64,000 bases of DNA, taken from Microbacterium sp. APC 3901. Its GTDB lineage: Bacteria > Actinomycetota > Actinomycetes > Actinomycetales > Microbacteriaceae. Within the stretch, counting starts at the first letter, position 1. Every line of letters starts with the position of its first letter. Both the position numbers and the translations under genes were made by a program. Below are positions 28,167 to 36,805 of the stretch, piece by piece. The DNA is taken from positions 1 to 64,000 of the forward strand of contig NZ_JASDCU010000012.1 of assembly GCF_030407765.1 (NCBI RefSeq), written 5' to 3'. Below the pieces are notes generated by a model. That model was not told the origin of the DNA. It did not search any database and was given only the letters and a program-made list of their open reading frames with translations.

Positions 28167-29636
28167 TTGAGCCAGCGAGGGTTCTATCAGCCGGAGAACG
28201 GATGGGTGGGGGACGTTATCCCCTGGCAGGAGGACGGCGTGCTCCACCTGTTCTACCTGCACGAGACGCGGCAGTTGCCGAAGCAGGGCATGCCGTGGCA
28301 CCGCATCTCGACGGAGAACCTCGTCGATTTCGCCGAGCACGGCGAGGTGATCGCCTCTGGCGGTGCCGCCGCAGACGACTTCAATGTCTACACGGGCAGC
28401 ATTGTCCGCGACGGCGAAGGCGTGCATCATGCCTTCTACACCGGGCAGAACCCCGACCGACGCGGCCGCGACGGGCTTCCTCTGCAATTGATCCTCCACG
28501 CTACGAGCCACGACAACATGGCCTCGTGGCAGCGGCATCCGGAGCACACCTTCGGTGCAACCGCCGGCTACGAGACCGCCGATTGGCGTGACCCGTTCGT
28601 CTTCCGCGATGAGAGCGCCGGTCTCTGGCGGATGCTGATCACCGCCCGGCACGACCGCGGGCCCGCACGACGACGAGGTGTCGTCGCGCAGTGCGTCTCC
28701 CACGACCTCGCGCTCTGGGAACCCGCCCCGCCGTTCTGGGACCCGCGACGGTATGTCGCCCACGAGTGCCCGGAGGTCTTCCAGTGGGGAGACTGGTGGT
28801 ACCTCGTCTCGTCGGAGTTCAGTGACGCTTTCACTACCCGTTACCGCATGGCGCGCAGCCTCGACGGGCCCTGGATCGTCCCTGAGCACGACACCCTCGA
28901 CTCGCGCGCGTTCTACGCGGCGAAGTCCGCCGCGCGGGGCGATCGACGCTTCTTCTTCGGATGGATCGCGACTCGTGAGGGCGGCACCGATGACGGTGCC
29001 TGGCAGTGGGCGGGCACGATGTCGGTTATCGAAGCCGAGCAGCGCGCCGACGGCACGCTCGCCTTCCACCCGACGCGCGAGCTGCGTCAGACGTTCGGCA
29101 CACCGAACACCGCGCTTCCGGCCCGCACGACGCTGAGCGCCCCCGACGGGTACGCGCAGGTCCTCAGCGAGGAGATCTCCGAAGAGGCGTTCCGTCTCGT
29201 CGCACGGTTCGAGATCGGATCCGGCACACGAGAGTGCGGCATCGTGCTCCGGGTCGGCGATGACGGCGAGTCCGGGTATAGCCTCCGGCTCGAGCCGCAG
29301 CGCAACCGCCTCGTCTTCGACCGATGGCCGCGTCGCTCCACCGGAACCGAGCAGTGGCAGATCTCCGGAGATGTGCCCTTCGTGATCGAGCTCGAGCGAC
29401 CTGTGGATCTCGCTGCGGGTGAGCACGAGCTCGAGGTGATCGTCGACGGCGAGCTCTGCGTTGCGACCGTCGATGATTCGACGGTCCTGAGTACGCGGCT
29501 CTACGACCACCCGACAGGTCGAGTCGGCGCGTTCGTCGGCGAGGGAGAGATCACCGTGCTCGAGTTCACCCGACGCACGCGTGATCGCTCTCCCGTCGAA
29601 GCGCGACAGCCCGGCCTCCTCACAACGAACGTCTGA
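28167..29636 (+). CDS. GH32-like fructofuranosidase (VGD-type), cytoplasmic
   Basis: A 489-residue enzyme with no signal peptide: five-bladed propeller (about 1-315) plus C-terminal beta-sandwich. It keeps the three clan GH-J acidic positions, but the first sits in VGDVIP (Asp16) instead of WMNDPNG; the others are WRDP (Asp142) and HECP (Glu200). The gene at 36806 has the same variant with identical spacing, so both form a distinct subgroup. I infer hydrolysis of an imported fructofuranosyl compound. Start: TTG at 28167 behind AGGAG with long spacing; no ATG fits. First gene of module 1. A GH43-like activity cannot be excluded. Confidence 0.8.
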   Translation: MSQRGFYQPENGWVGDVIPWQEDGVLHLFYLHETRQLPKQGMPWHRISTENLVDFAEHGEVIASGGAAADDFNVYTGSIVRDGEGVHHAFYTGQNPDRRGRDGLPLQLILHATSHDNMASWQRHPEHTFGATAGYETADWRDPFVFRDESAGLWRMLITARHDRGPARRRGVVAQCVSHDLALWEPAPPFWDPRRYVAHECPEVFQWGDWWYLVSSEFSDAFTTRYRMARSLDGPWIVPEHDTLDSRAFYAAKSAARGDRRFFFGWIATREGGTDDGAWQWAGTMSVIEAEQRADGTLAFHPTRELRQTFGTPNTALPARTTLSAPDGYAQVLSEEISEEAFRLVARFEIGSGTRECGIVLRVGDDGESGYSLRLEPQRNRLVFDRWPRRSTGTEQWQISGDVPFVIELERPVDLAAGEHELEVIVDGELCVATVDDSTVLSTRLYDHPTGRVGAFVGEGEITVLEFTRRTRDRSPVEARQPGLLTTNV

Positions 29637-29679
29637 GCATCCCCCCACCCACACCTATGGACATCGAAGGAGATTCACC

Positions 29680-31017
29680 ATGATTCGACCCGCACGCAGG
29701 ATCGCGCTTGTTGCGGCCGCCGCGACGACCGCGCTGGTGCTCACCGCCTGCGGAGGAGCATCACCAGCCGCCGACCCGACCGACGTCGACCCCGAGGGGG
29801 AGGTCGTCCCCCGCGAGATATCCTGGCTGCTCTCTCGTCCGGCGGACGGCGGCGTCATCACCACGATGGAGACGATCGCGGACGAGTACGCCGAGGACCA
29901 CCCCGGATTCGCGCTCAACCTCATCACGACGCCGGATCGTCCTTCGTACATCCAGAAGTACGAAACGCTCGCCGCGGCGAACAAGCTCCCAGAGCTTTTC
30001 GACACCGATGCGACACCCTTCGCCCAGAAGCTCGCCGAACAGGGGCGGATGGTCGACATCGATCTCCTCCTCGACGACCTCGGCCTGACCGACGACTACC
30101 GCCCGGCGGCGCTGAACTACCAGCGGTTCGACGACGGTTCCCTCTACATGGTGCCGTTCGAATTCCAGCTGGAGTTCTTCTGGTACAACAAGGCCCTGTT
30201 CGAAGAAGCAGGCGTGACAGTGCCCGCCACCCTCGACGACTTCCCGCAGATGTGCAAGGACCTGCGCACCGCTGGCGTCACTCCCATCGCACTGGACGGC
30301 CAGGACCAGTGGCCGCTCGAGCGGTACATGGCCTACTACCCGTTCCGCATGGCAGGGCCTGAGTACGTGCAGGACCTCAAGAACGGGGATGCCTCGTTCT
30401 CCGACCCCGCCGGGCGCGCCGCGGCCGAATGGCTGTACTCGCTCGGGCAGGCCGGATGCTTCTCAGAGGGCTTCTCCGCGACGGGCTACGCCGACGCACA
30501 GGCCCAATTCACCTCGGGTTCAGCCGCCGTGTACAACATCGGCACCTGGGAGCTCGGCAACCTCGCTACCGACGCCCTCGATCCCGGCGTCCGTGATGAC
30601 GTGGACTACTTCACACTCCCGACGATCGACGATGCGGCGACAGCCGACAACGAGTACGTCACGCCCTCCGGCATCGGCATGGCGGTGAACGCCAAGACCT
30701 ACGACCCCCTGGTGCGGGATTTTCTCGCCTTCGCGCTGGAGCGGTACCCGGAGCTCTATGCCTCGACGGGCGCGCTGTCGCCGACGTCCTCGGCTGCCAC
30801 GACCGTCCCCGACACCGCGACCTCCCTCTACGGCCGGGCCGTGGAGCAGGCTGACGGTGTCGGCGAGGCGATCGCCATGCCGTGGGACACTCAGCTGGAT
30901 CCGGCCACGAACACGCGGCTCCAGCAGGAACTCACCCTGCTTGTGCAGGGAGAGATCACACCGGACCAGTTCATCGAGACCATGGACAAGGCGCTCGTGG
31001 AGAACAGTGATGGCTGA
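29680..31017 (+). CDS. Sugar ABC transporter substrate-binding lipoprotein (CUT1)
   Basis: Family 1 extracellular solute-binding protein of 445 residues. The signal peptide ends at the lipobox LTACGG. The mature protein has WLLSRPADGGVITTMETIADEY at the start and the family pattern EFFWYNKALFEEAGVTVPATLDDF followed by ITPDQFIETMDKAL at the end. It delivers an oligosaccharide, here probably a fructoside, to the permeases that follow. AGGAG precedes the ATG. Its stop overlaps the next start by 8 nt. Confidence 0.92.
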   Translation: MIRPARRIALVAAAATTALVLTACGGASPAADPTDVDPEGEVVPREISWLLSRPADGGVITTMETIADEYAEDHPGFALNLITTPDRPSYIQKYETLAAANKLPELFDTDATPFAQKLAEQGRMVDIDLLLDDLGLTDDYRPAALNYQRFDDGSLYMVPFEFQLEFFWYNKALFEEAGVTVPATLDDFPQMCKDLRTAGVTPIALDGQDQWPLERYMAYYPFRMAGPEYVQDLKNGDASFSDPAGRAAAEWLYSLGQAGCFSEGFSATGYADAQAQFTSGSAAVYNIGTWELGNLATDALDPGVRDDVDYFTLPTIDDAATADNEYVTPSGIGMAVNAKTYDPLVRDFLAFALERYPELYASTGALSPTSSAATTVPDTATSLYGRAVEQADGVGEAIAMPWDTQLDPATNTRLQQELTLLVQGEITPDQFIETMDKALVENSDG

Positions 31018-31975
31018 TGTCCTCCCGGCGGGGACGGTCGCGGCTCGCCCGCGACCGTCCGGGCAGTCGCGGCGCCGGCCGATGTCGGGGGCCATGCTCC
31101 CTCGCCGGTCGACGCTCTCGGTCCTCGTGTTCCTCGTCCCGCCGCTGCTGCTGTACGGCGTCGCCGTGCTGCTGCCGATCGTGCAGTCCCTCGTCCTGAG
31201 CTTCTTCCGGTGGGACGGCATCACCGACATGGCCTTCGTAGGCTTCGACAACTACGTGAAGATGCTCACGCGTGACGACGTCTTCTGGACGGCCTTCGGG
31301 AACGCGGTCGGGTACCTCGTGATCTGCCTCGTGCTGCAGCTCGGCGGCGCCCTCATCGTCGCCGGACTGCTCACCGCGCTTCCGAAAGCGCGGGAGCTCG
31401 TCAAGACGATCTATCTCCTGCCTGCCATCATCTCCACGGTGGCCATCGCCATCCTCTTCCAGCGGATCTATTCGCTGGAGCCGGTGGGCCTGCTGAACCA
31501 GGCTCTGGCGTGGATTGGACTCGAGGGTCTGCAGACGGCGTGGTTGTCGAACGTGCAGACTGTGCTCGCCGCGGTGTCGATCCCCGAGGGCTGGCGCTTC
31601 ACCGGTCTGTACATGCTGATCATCTACGCGGCGCTGATGGCGGTGCCTCGCGAGCTCGAGGAGGCAGCGCGTCTGGACGGCGCCTCCTGGTGGCAGGTGT
31701 TCTGGCGGATCCGGTTCCCCTACATCCGGCCCGTGTGGATCACGACGACCATCATGGCCACGACGTTCGCGCTCCGCGGCTTCGACATCCCGTATCTGCT
31801 CACCGGGGGCGGGCCGGGTCAGGCATCCGAGTTGCTGACCACGTACATGTACAAGACCGCGTTCGTGCACACCGATTACGGCTACGCCAGTGCGATCTCG
31901 GTGTTCATCGTCATCGAGTGCCTCGTCGCAGTCGGACTCATCCTGCTCGTGCTGCGCCGGAAGGATCGCTCATGA
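31010..31975 (+). CDS. Sugar ABC transporter permease (MalF-type)
   Basis: A 321-residue CUT1 permease with six membrane helices after a 35-residue basic N-terminus. The EAA loop reads ELEEAARLDGASWWQVFWRIRFPYIRPV, the contact site for the ATPase. The start ATG lies inside the end of the solute-binding gene, and the stop overlaps the next permease by 4 bp, so the three genes are one coupled operon. No ATPase gene is in the module; a shared MsiK-type ATPase elsewhere is expected. Confidence 0.92.
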   Translation: MADVLPAGTVAARPRPSGQSRRRPMSGAMLPRRSTLSVLVFLVPPLLLYGVAVLLPIVQSLVLSFFRWDGITDMAFVGFDNYVKMLTRDDVFWTAFGNAVGYLVICLVLQLGGALIVAGLLTALPKARELVKTIYLLPAIISTVAIAILFQRIYSLEPVGLLNQALAWIGLEGLQTAWLSNVQTVLAAVSIPEGWRFTGLYMLIIYAALMAVPRELEEAARLDGASWWQVFWRIRFPYIRPVWITTTIMATTFALRGFDIPYLLTGGGPGQASELLTTYMYKTAFVHTDYGYASAISVFIVIECLVAVGLILLVLRRKDRS

Positions 31976-32883
31976 CCTCCACCGCCACCCTCTCGCCCCT
32001 GGCGACGGCACCCTCGTCGCCGTCAAGGCCGCCGTTCCGACGGCGCGGGTCGTCGCGACTGCGCGCTCAGCGCACACTGCTCACGGTCACGATCGTGCTG
32101 ATCGTGCTCGTGCAGATCTATCCGCTCGCCTGGCTGTTCCTGACGAGCTTCCGAACCGCGGCGGACTTCGCCGGCGGCAACCCGTTCGCCCTACCGTCCG
32201 AGTTCACGCTCGAGAACTACGGGCGTGCATTCGCCACCGGCAACCTCGGGTTGAACATCGTGAACAGCCTGATCGTCACGCTCGGATCCAGCGTCCTCAT
32301 CGTCGTCGCCGGCATGATGGCCGCCTTCGCGCTGCAGGTGCTCGGCTTCCGATTCAGCGGCATGGTCCGCGCACTGTTCCTCCTCGGGATCATCGTGCCC
32401 GTACAGATCGCGCTGGTACCCCTGTTCATCGACTACTCGCAGGTGGGGCTGCTGGACACCCACCTCTCGATGATCATCCCGCTGGCCGCCTTCGCCCTTC
32501 CGATGGCGGTGTACCTGTTCTCGTCGTTCTACGAGTACATCCCTCGAGAGACGTACGAAGCGGCCTCGCTGGACGGAGCGGGCCCGTACCGCATCTTCCT
32601 CACGATCACCTCACCGCTGTCGGTCAACACGATCATCACGGTCGTGCTCGTGAACAGCATCTTCATCTGGAACGACTTCATCTTCGCGAACACCTTCGTG
32701 CTCTCCGACGGGCTGAAAACGATCCCGCTCGGCCTGCAGAACTACATTGGAGCAATGGGCAATACGGACTGGACGGCGACCTTCGCGGCGGTCTGCGTCT
32801 CGGTGACGCCGTTGCTGCTCGTCTTCCTCGTCCTCAACAAGGCGATGATCCAGGGCCTCGAGAGTGGAGCCACCAAGGGATGA
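31972..32883 (+). CDS. Sugar ABC transporter permease (MalG-type)
   Basis: A 303-residue CUT1 permease, partner of the preceding one. Six helices follow a Ser/Pro/Arg-rich N-terminus. The MalG-type motifs are NSLIVTLGSS, the EAA loop ETYEAASLDGAGPYRIFLTITSPL, and NSIFIWNDFIFA. Its ATG overlaps the upstream stop (ATGA) and its own stop overlaps the LacI start, so the regulator is in the same transcript. Confidence 0.92.
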   Translation: MTSTATLSPLATAPSSPSRPPFRRRGSSRLRAQRTLLTVTIVLIVLVQIYPLAWLFLTSFRTAADFAGGNPFALPSEFTLENYGRAFATGNLGLNIVNSLIVTLGSSVLIVVAGMMAAFALQVLGFRFSGMVRALFLLGIIVPVQIALVPLFIDYSQVGLLDTHLSMIIPLAAFALPMAVYLFSSFYEYIPRETYEAASLDGAGPYRIFLTITSPLSVNTIITVVLVNSIFIWNDFIFANTFVLSDGLKTIPLGLQNYIGAMGNTDWTATFAAVCVSVTPLLLVFLVLNKAMIQGLESGATKG

Positions 32884-33899
32884 GTACCGCAGGGAACGGC
32901 GCGCACCCGCCGAACGTCACGATGCGAGACGTCGCCAAAGTCGCGGGTGTCTCGATCGCCACGGTCTCGCACGTCATCAATGACAAGCCGGGCGCACGGA
33001 TCGGAGAGGACGCGCGTCGGCGTGTGCAGGATGCCGTCGCCGCGCTCGGGTATCGTCCCAACGCACTCGCGAAGACCCTCTCCCAGGGCACGTCGCGATT
33101 CATCGGACTCGTGGCCGACCAGATCGCCACCACTCCCTTCGCGGGGCAGATCATCCACGGCGCGCAAGACGAGGCGTGGCGGCACGGGTTCGTGCTGCTC
33201 GTGGCCAACACCGACGGCAACGTCGACGTCGAGAACGATGCGATCGCGATGATGCTCGAGCATCAGGTGCGCGGCATCCTCTACTCCAGCTGGTACCACC
33301 GCGAGATCCCGGTGCCTGCGGCCCTCCATCAGACGGACTCGGTGCTCGTCGACTGCTTCGCGCCCGACAGCGGGCTGCCCGCTGTCGTTCCCGACGAGGT
33401 GCAAGGCGGGCGCACGGCCACCGACGAGCTCATCGCGGCCGGGCATCGGCGGATCGCGTTCGTGAACACCACGACGCCATCGCCCGCGCGGACCGGTCGG
33501 CTGGCCGGATATCGGGAGGCGCTGAGCGCCGCCGGCATCGACCTCGACGACGCCCTGGTGTTCCGGGCGTCCCCGGAGCAGGAGGGGGGATACCGTGCGA
33601 CTCCGCAGATCATCGCATCGGGGGCCACGGCGGTGTTCTGCCACAATGACCGTGTCGCCATGGGCGTGTACGACGGGCTGCGAGAGCAGGGTCTGCGCAT
33701 TCCCGAGGACATGGCCGTCATCGGCTTCGACAATCAGGACGTGATCGCGGCGCATCTGCGTCCGGCGCTCTCCACGGTCGCGCTGCCGCACTACGAGATG
33801 GGGGCGGCCGGGGTCCGAGTGCTCCTCGGGCTCGACGAGGCGGGCGTGGCGAACCCGACGCTGGTCCGGTGCCCGCCGGTGCTTCGAGCGTCGATCTGA
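32880..33899 (+). CDS. LacI-family transcriptional regulator (module 1)
   Basis: A 339-residue repressor. The DNA-binding domain (about residues 15-65) reads MRDVAKVAGVSIATVSHVINDKPGARI, then the hinge helix RPNALAKTL. The effector domain is periplasmic-binding-protein-like with IGLVADQIATTPFAGQIIHGAQ and VFCHNDRVAMGVYDGLREQGLRIPEDMAVIGFDN. It is the last gene of module 1, overlapping the permease stop, and likely binds the TAACCGNTT sites upstream of the first gene. It is a paralogue of the regulator at 33986 (similar ligand pocket segments), so a related ligand is likely. Confidence 0.92.
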   Translation: MSTAGNGAHPPNVTMRDVAKVAGVSIATVSHVINDKPGARIGEDARRRVQDAVAALGYRPNALAKTLSQGTSRFIGLVADQIATTPFAGQIIHGAQDEAWRHGFVLLVANTDGNVDVENDAIAMMLEHQVRGILYSSWYHREIPVPAALHQTDSVLVDCFAPDSGLPAVVPDEVQGGRTATDELIAAGHRRIAFVNTTTPSPARTGRLAGYREALSAAGIDLDDALVFRASPEQEGGYRATPQIIASGATAVFCHNDRVAMGVYDGLREQGLRIPEDMAVIGFDNQDVIAAHLRPALSTVALPHYEMGAAGVRVLLGLDEAGVANPTLVRCPPVLRASI

Positions 33900-33920
33900 T
33901 CCTCTCGCCATCGAGAAAGC

Positions 33921-33980
33921 TTGACACCCGTTCTGTCGCGCGTTAGTTTGGGTGCTCACAAGTACTAACGCGCGACAGAA
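33921..33980 (+). promoter_or_regulatory. Autoregulated promoter with perfect 17-bp inverted repeat
   Basis: A -35 TTGACA (33921-33926), 17-nt spacer and -10 TAGTTT (33944-33949). The arm TTCTGTCGCGCGTTAGT (33931-33947) covers spacer and -10; its perfect reverse complement lies at 33964-33980, just before the ribosome-binding site. Each arm is itself a CG-centred LacI-type half-palindrome, with centres 32 bp apart (three turns). This should be the operator of the LacI protein it precedes. Confidence 0.75.
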
Positions 33981-33985
33981 GGTCA

Positions 33986-34993
33986 ATGATGACGAAGCGA
34001 CCCGTCACTATGAGTGACGTAGCCAGAGATCTCGGTCTCTCCCGCTCGGCGGTGTCCTTCGCGTTCAACGATGAGAACCAGGTCTCCGCCGAGACCCGTG
34101 ACCGCGTGCGGGAGCGGGCGGCCGAACTCGGGTATCGCCCGAACGCCGGCGCCAGGGCGCTCGCCGGACAGCGCACCGACCTGTTCGGTCTCGTGACCGA
34201 CATCGTCTCGACTCCCTTCGGCGGCGATCTGATCGCCGGGGCGCAGGACTGGTTCTGGCGCCACGGCAAGTCGCTCATCATCGCCGGTGCGGCGCACATC
34301 GAGCGTCCGGACGCCCGGTCGATCGAGATGATGCTCGAGCACCGCGTCGGCGGCATCATCGTCGCCACCACCTGGAACCGGCCCATCGACCTGCCCGCCT
34401 CCCTCGACGGGGTTCCTGTCGTCCTCGTCCACTGCTTCGACCCGCTCGGACGCTATTCGACGGTCCTTCCCGACGAGGAGAACGGTGGCTATTCCGCGAC
34501 GTCGATGCTGCTCGAGGCGCGGCGTCGCCGGGTGGCGTTCATCAATCTGCCGGGCGATCTCGTGGCCGCCGAAGGTCGCGAGGCCGGCTACCGCCGCGCC
34601 ATGGCGCACGCGGGCATCACCATCGACCCCGCGCTCATGGTCCGGTCCGGCCCCGAGGCCGAAGACGGCTACCGGGTCGCGATCGAGCTGCTGCGCGATG
34701 GCGACATCGACGGACTGTTCTGCGCCAACGACCGCATCGCGATGGGCGCGTACGAGGCCGCGAGGGAGCTGGGTCTCCGCATCCCCGAAGACATCTCGAT
34801 CGTCGGCTTCGACAACCAGGAGATCATCGCCGGATCGCTGCGTCCCGGTCTCTCCTCCGTCGCCCTGCCCTTCCGCGAGATGGGGGAGCGGGGCGCGGAG
34901 CTGCTCATGAACGCCGCCGACGGCGAGCCGCCGTCCCACGTGAGTGTGGCCTGTCCGCCCATCGTGCGGAATTCGGTCTCGACCCCGACCTGA
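33986..34993 (+). CDS. LacI-family transcriptional regulator (module 2)
   Basis: A 335-residue repressor. Its DNA-binding domain reads VTMSDVARDLGLSRSAVSFAFNDENQVSAETRDRV, with the hinge helix RPNAGARALAGQ. The effector domain ends GLFCANDRIAMGAYEAARELGLRIPEDISIVGFDNQE. Two ATGs (33986 and 33989) are possible. It is preceded by its own promoter with a perfect inverted repeat and is followed, after 74 bp, by the nine-gene transport and hydrolysis operon. An operator copy inside the first gene of that operon supports control by this protein. Confidence 0.92.
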   Translation: MMTKRPVTMSDVARDLGLSRSAVSFAFNDENQVSAETRDRVRERAAELGYRPNAGARALAGQRTDLFGLVTDIVSTPFGGDLIAGAQDWFWRHGKSLIIAGAAHIERPDARSIEMMLEHRVGGIIVATTWNRPIDLPASLDGVPVVLVHCFDPLGRYSTVLPDEENGGYSATSMLLEARRRRVAFINLPGDLVAAEGREAGYRRAMAHAGITIDPALMVRSGPEAEDGYRVAIELLRDGDIDGLFCANDRIAMGAYEAARELGLRIPEDISIVGFDNQEIIAGSLRPGLSSVALPFREMGERGAELLMNAADGEPPSHVSVACPPIVRNSVSTPT

Positions 34994-35036
34994 CCCGCAG
35001 GGTTCCCGCCCGATGCGGGCATCCGTTTCGACACCC

Positions 35037-35050
35037 GAACAGTCCTGTTC
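35037..35050 (+). promoter_or_regulatory. Short dyad in the promoter region of the module 2 operon
   Basis: GAACAG-TC-CTGTTC is a perfect 6-bp dyad 17 nt before the ATG at 35068. It falls between a weak -35 (TTCGAC, 35027-35032) and -10 (AAAGAT, 35051-35056). It may bind a second regulator; the evidence is only position and symmetry. Confidence 0.35.
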
Positions 35051-35067
35051 AAAGATGAAAGGAAATC

Positions 35068-36735
35068 ATGTCTGATTCTCGTTCGCGCCGTTTCTGGCGC
35101 GCGTTAGTTGGCGCTACCGCCGTGGTCGGCGCGGCCGCCATGGCGCTGTCGGGCTGCGCTCCGGCCGAGTCCGGTGCGAAGTCCGACATGCTCCGCGTCG
35201 CCGCGATCGGCAACGCGTCGTTCGTGCAGAACTTCAATCCCTTCTCGCCGACCGCGGTCGCAATGTCGAAGAACGCCGTCTACGAGTCGATGATGGTGAC
35301 GAACCTCGCCAAGGGCGAGATCGTCCCCTGGCTCGCCTCCGGGTACGAGTGGAGTGATGACGGGCTCACGCTCACCTTCACGCTCAACGACGACCTCACC
35401 TGGTCCGACGGCGAGGAGCTCACGTCGGAGGACGTGGCGTACTCCTTTGACCTCGCCCGCGAGGTGCTCGGCGAGTCGACCTACGAGTACGTCGAGTCGG
35501 TCGCCACGCCCGATGACGCGACGGTCGCCTTCGCGTTCAACCGCCCCTACACGCCAGGTCTGTACGAACTGGGGGTGCAGCTGATCGTTCCCGAACACAT
35601 CTGGAAGGACGTCGACGACCCGGCGAAGTTCCAGAACTCCGACCCCGTCGCCTCGGGACCGTTCACCGAGGTCGCCAACTTCTCCGCGCAGTCCTTCGAC
35701 CTGCTCCGTAACCCGCACTACTGGCAGAAGGACAAGGCGGACTACACGGGCATCCGTGTGATCGCGTACGGCGGCAACGACGCGGCGAACATCGCCGCGA
35801 TCAACGGTGACATCGACTTCGGCCTCGGCTTCATCCAGGACATCCAGAAGACCTACGTGGATGTCGATCCCGAGCACCGTGGTTATTGGTTCCCGGCCGT
35901 AGGCTCCACGATCGGACTGACCCTGAACACCACCCAGGCTCCCTACGACGACGTAAACCTCCGCAAGGCAATCAGCATGGGCATCGACCGCGAGGCCGTC
36001 GTCGCCAAGGGCATGAACGGCTACACGCACCCCTCCGACTGCACCGGCCTGAGCGACGCCTATGACACCTGGCGCGACGACGCCTTGGTGTCGCAGTGCG
36101 ACTGGACTACCTATGACGTGGATGCCGCGAATGCACTACTCGACTCGTCCGGTTACGAACGCGGCGCCGACGGCATGCGCGTTACCCCGGACGACAATCC
36201 GGTCGAGTTCAGCATCGGCGTCGGTTCTGCATCGACCGACTGGATCGCGGTCGCCCAGGTGATCTCCGACAACATGACCGAGCTCGGCATCAGCGCTCCG
36301 CTCAAGGTGCAGGACTGGTCGCAGATCAACCAGGCGCTGTTCGGCGGCACGTTCCAAGGCAATATCGCCTGGAGTGGCGCGGGTGTCACACCCTACGAGT
36401 ACTACCGCAGTGCGATGTCGTGCCGCACAGTGAAACCCGTGGGCGAGGAGGCGACGCAGAACTTCCAGCGCTACTGCAGCGAAGAGGCCGACCAGCTGCT
36501 CGACCAGTTCGCCGCGGCCACCAGCGACGAGGAGCAGGCAGCCGTCATGGACCAGCTGCAGGCCGTCTACTCGGAGTCCGCGCCCACCATCCCGCTCTTC
36601 CCCGGCCCGGAGTGGGGTGCCTACAACAGCACCAACTTCGTGGGCTGGCCGAGCGAGGACGACCCGTACGCGACTCTGTCGTCCGGCGTGTCGAGCACCG
36701 TCGTGGTGCTGGCGAACATCCGCCCGCGCGACTGA
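35068..36735 (+). CDS. ABC transporter substrate-binding lipoprotein (SBP_bac_5 family)
   Basis: A 555-residue dipeptide/oligosaccharide-type (cluster C) binding protein. The signal peptide ends in ALSGCAP (lipobox). Mature motifs include VQNFNPFSPTA, a YESMMVTNLAKGEIVPWLASGYEWSDDGLTLTFTL region and ITW-type DDLTWSDGEELTSEDVAYSF. In this context it should bind an oligofructoside or difructose anhydride, as cluster C proteins also carry sugars. Codon 13 is TTA, unusual here, and coincides with an operator copy at 35092-35111. It opens an operon running to 47092. Confidence 0.9.
   Translation: MSDSRSRRFWRALVGATAVVGAAAMALSGCAPAESGAKSDMLRVAAIGNASFVQNFNPFSPTAVAMSKNAVYESMMVTNLAKGEIVPWLASGYEWSDDGLTLTFTLNDDLTWSDGEELTSEDVAYSFDLAREVLGESTYEYVESVATPDDATVAFAFNRPYTPGLYELGVQLIVPEHIWKDVDDPAKFQNSDPVASGPFTEVANFSAQSFDLLRNPHYWQKDKADYTGIRVIAYGGNDAANIAAINGDIDFGLGFIQDIQKTYVDVDPEHRGYWFPAVGSTIGLTLNTTQAPYDDVNLRKAISMGIDREAVVAKGMNGYTHPSDCTGLSDAYDTWRDDALVSQCDWTTYDVDAANALLDSSGYERGADGMRVTPDDNPVEFSIGVGSASTDWIAVAQVISDNMTELGISAPLKVQDWSQINQALFGGTFQGNIAWSGAGVTPYEYYRSAMSCRTVKPVGEEATQNFQRYCSEEADQLLDQFAAATSDEEQAAVMDQLQAVYSESAPTIPLFPGPEWGAYNSTNFVGWPSEDDPYATLSSGVSSTVVVLANIRPRD
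35092..35111 (+). promoter_or_regulatory. Intragenic LacI operator copy
   Basis: TTCTGGCGCGCGTTAGTTGG matches 18 of 20 bases of the operator arm and its flank at 33931-33950. It lies inside codons 9-15 of the solute-binding gene and brings in a TTA leucine codon. A repressor bound here would block elongation or loop to the upstream pair about 1.15 kb away. Confidence 0.65.
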
Positions 36736-36805
36736 GGACTCACCGGTGGCGGCGCCGTCGCGCCGCCACCGGCACCCTCCCGACCTCATCTCAGGAAGCC
36801 CCGCG

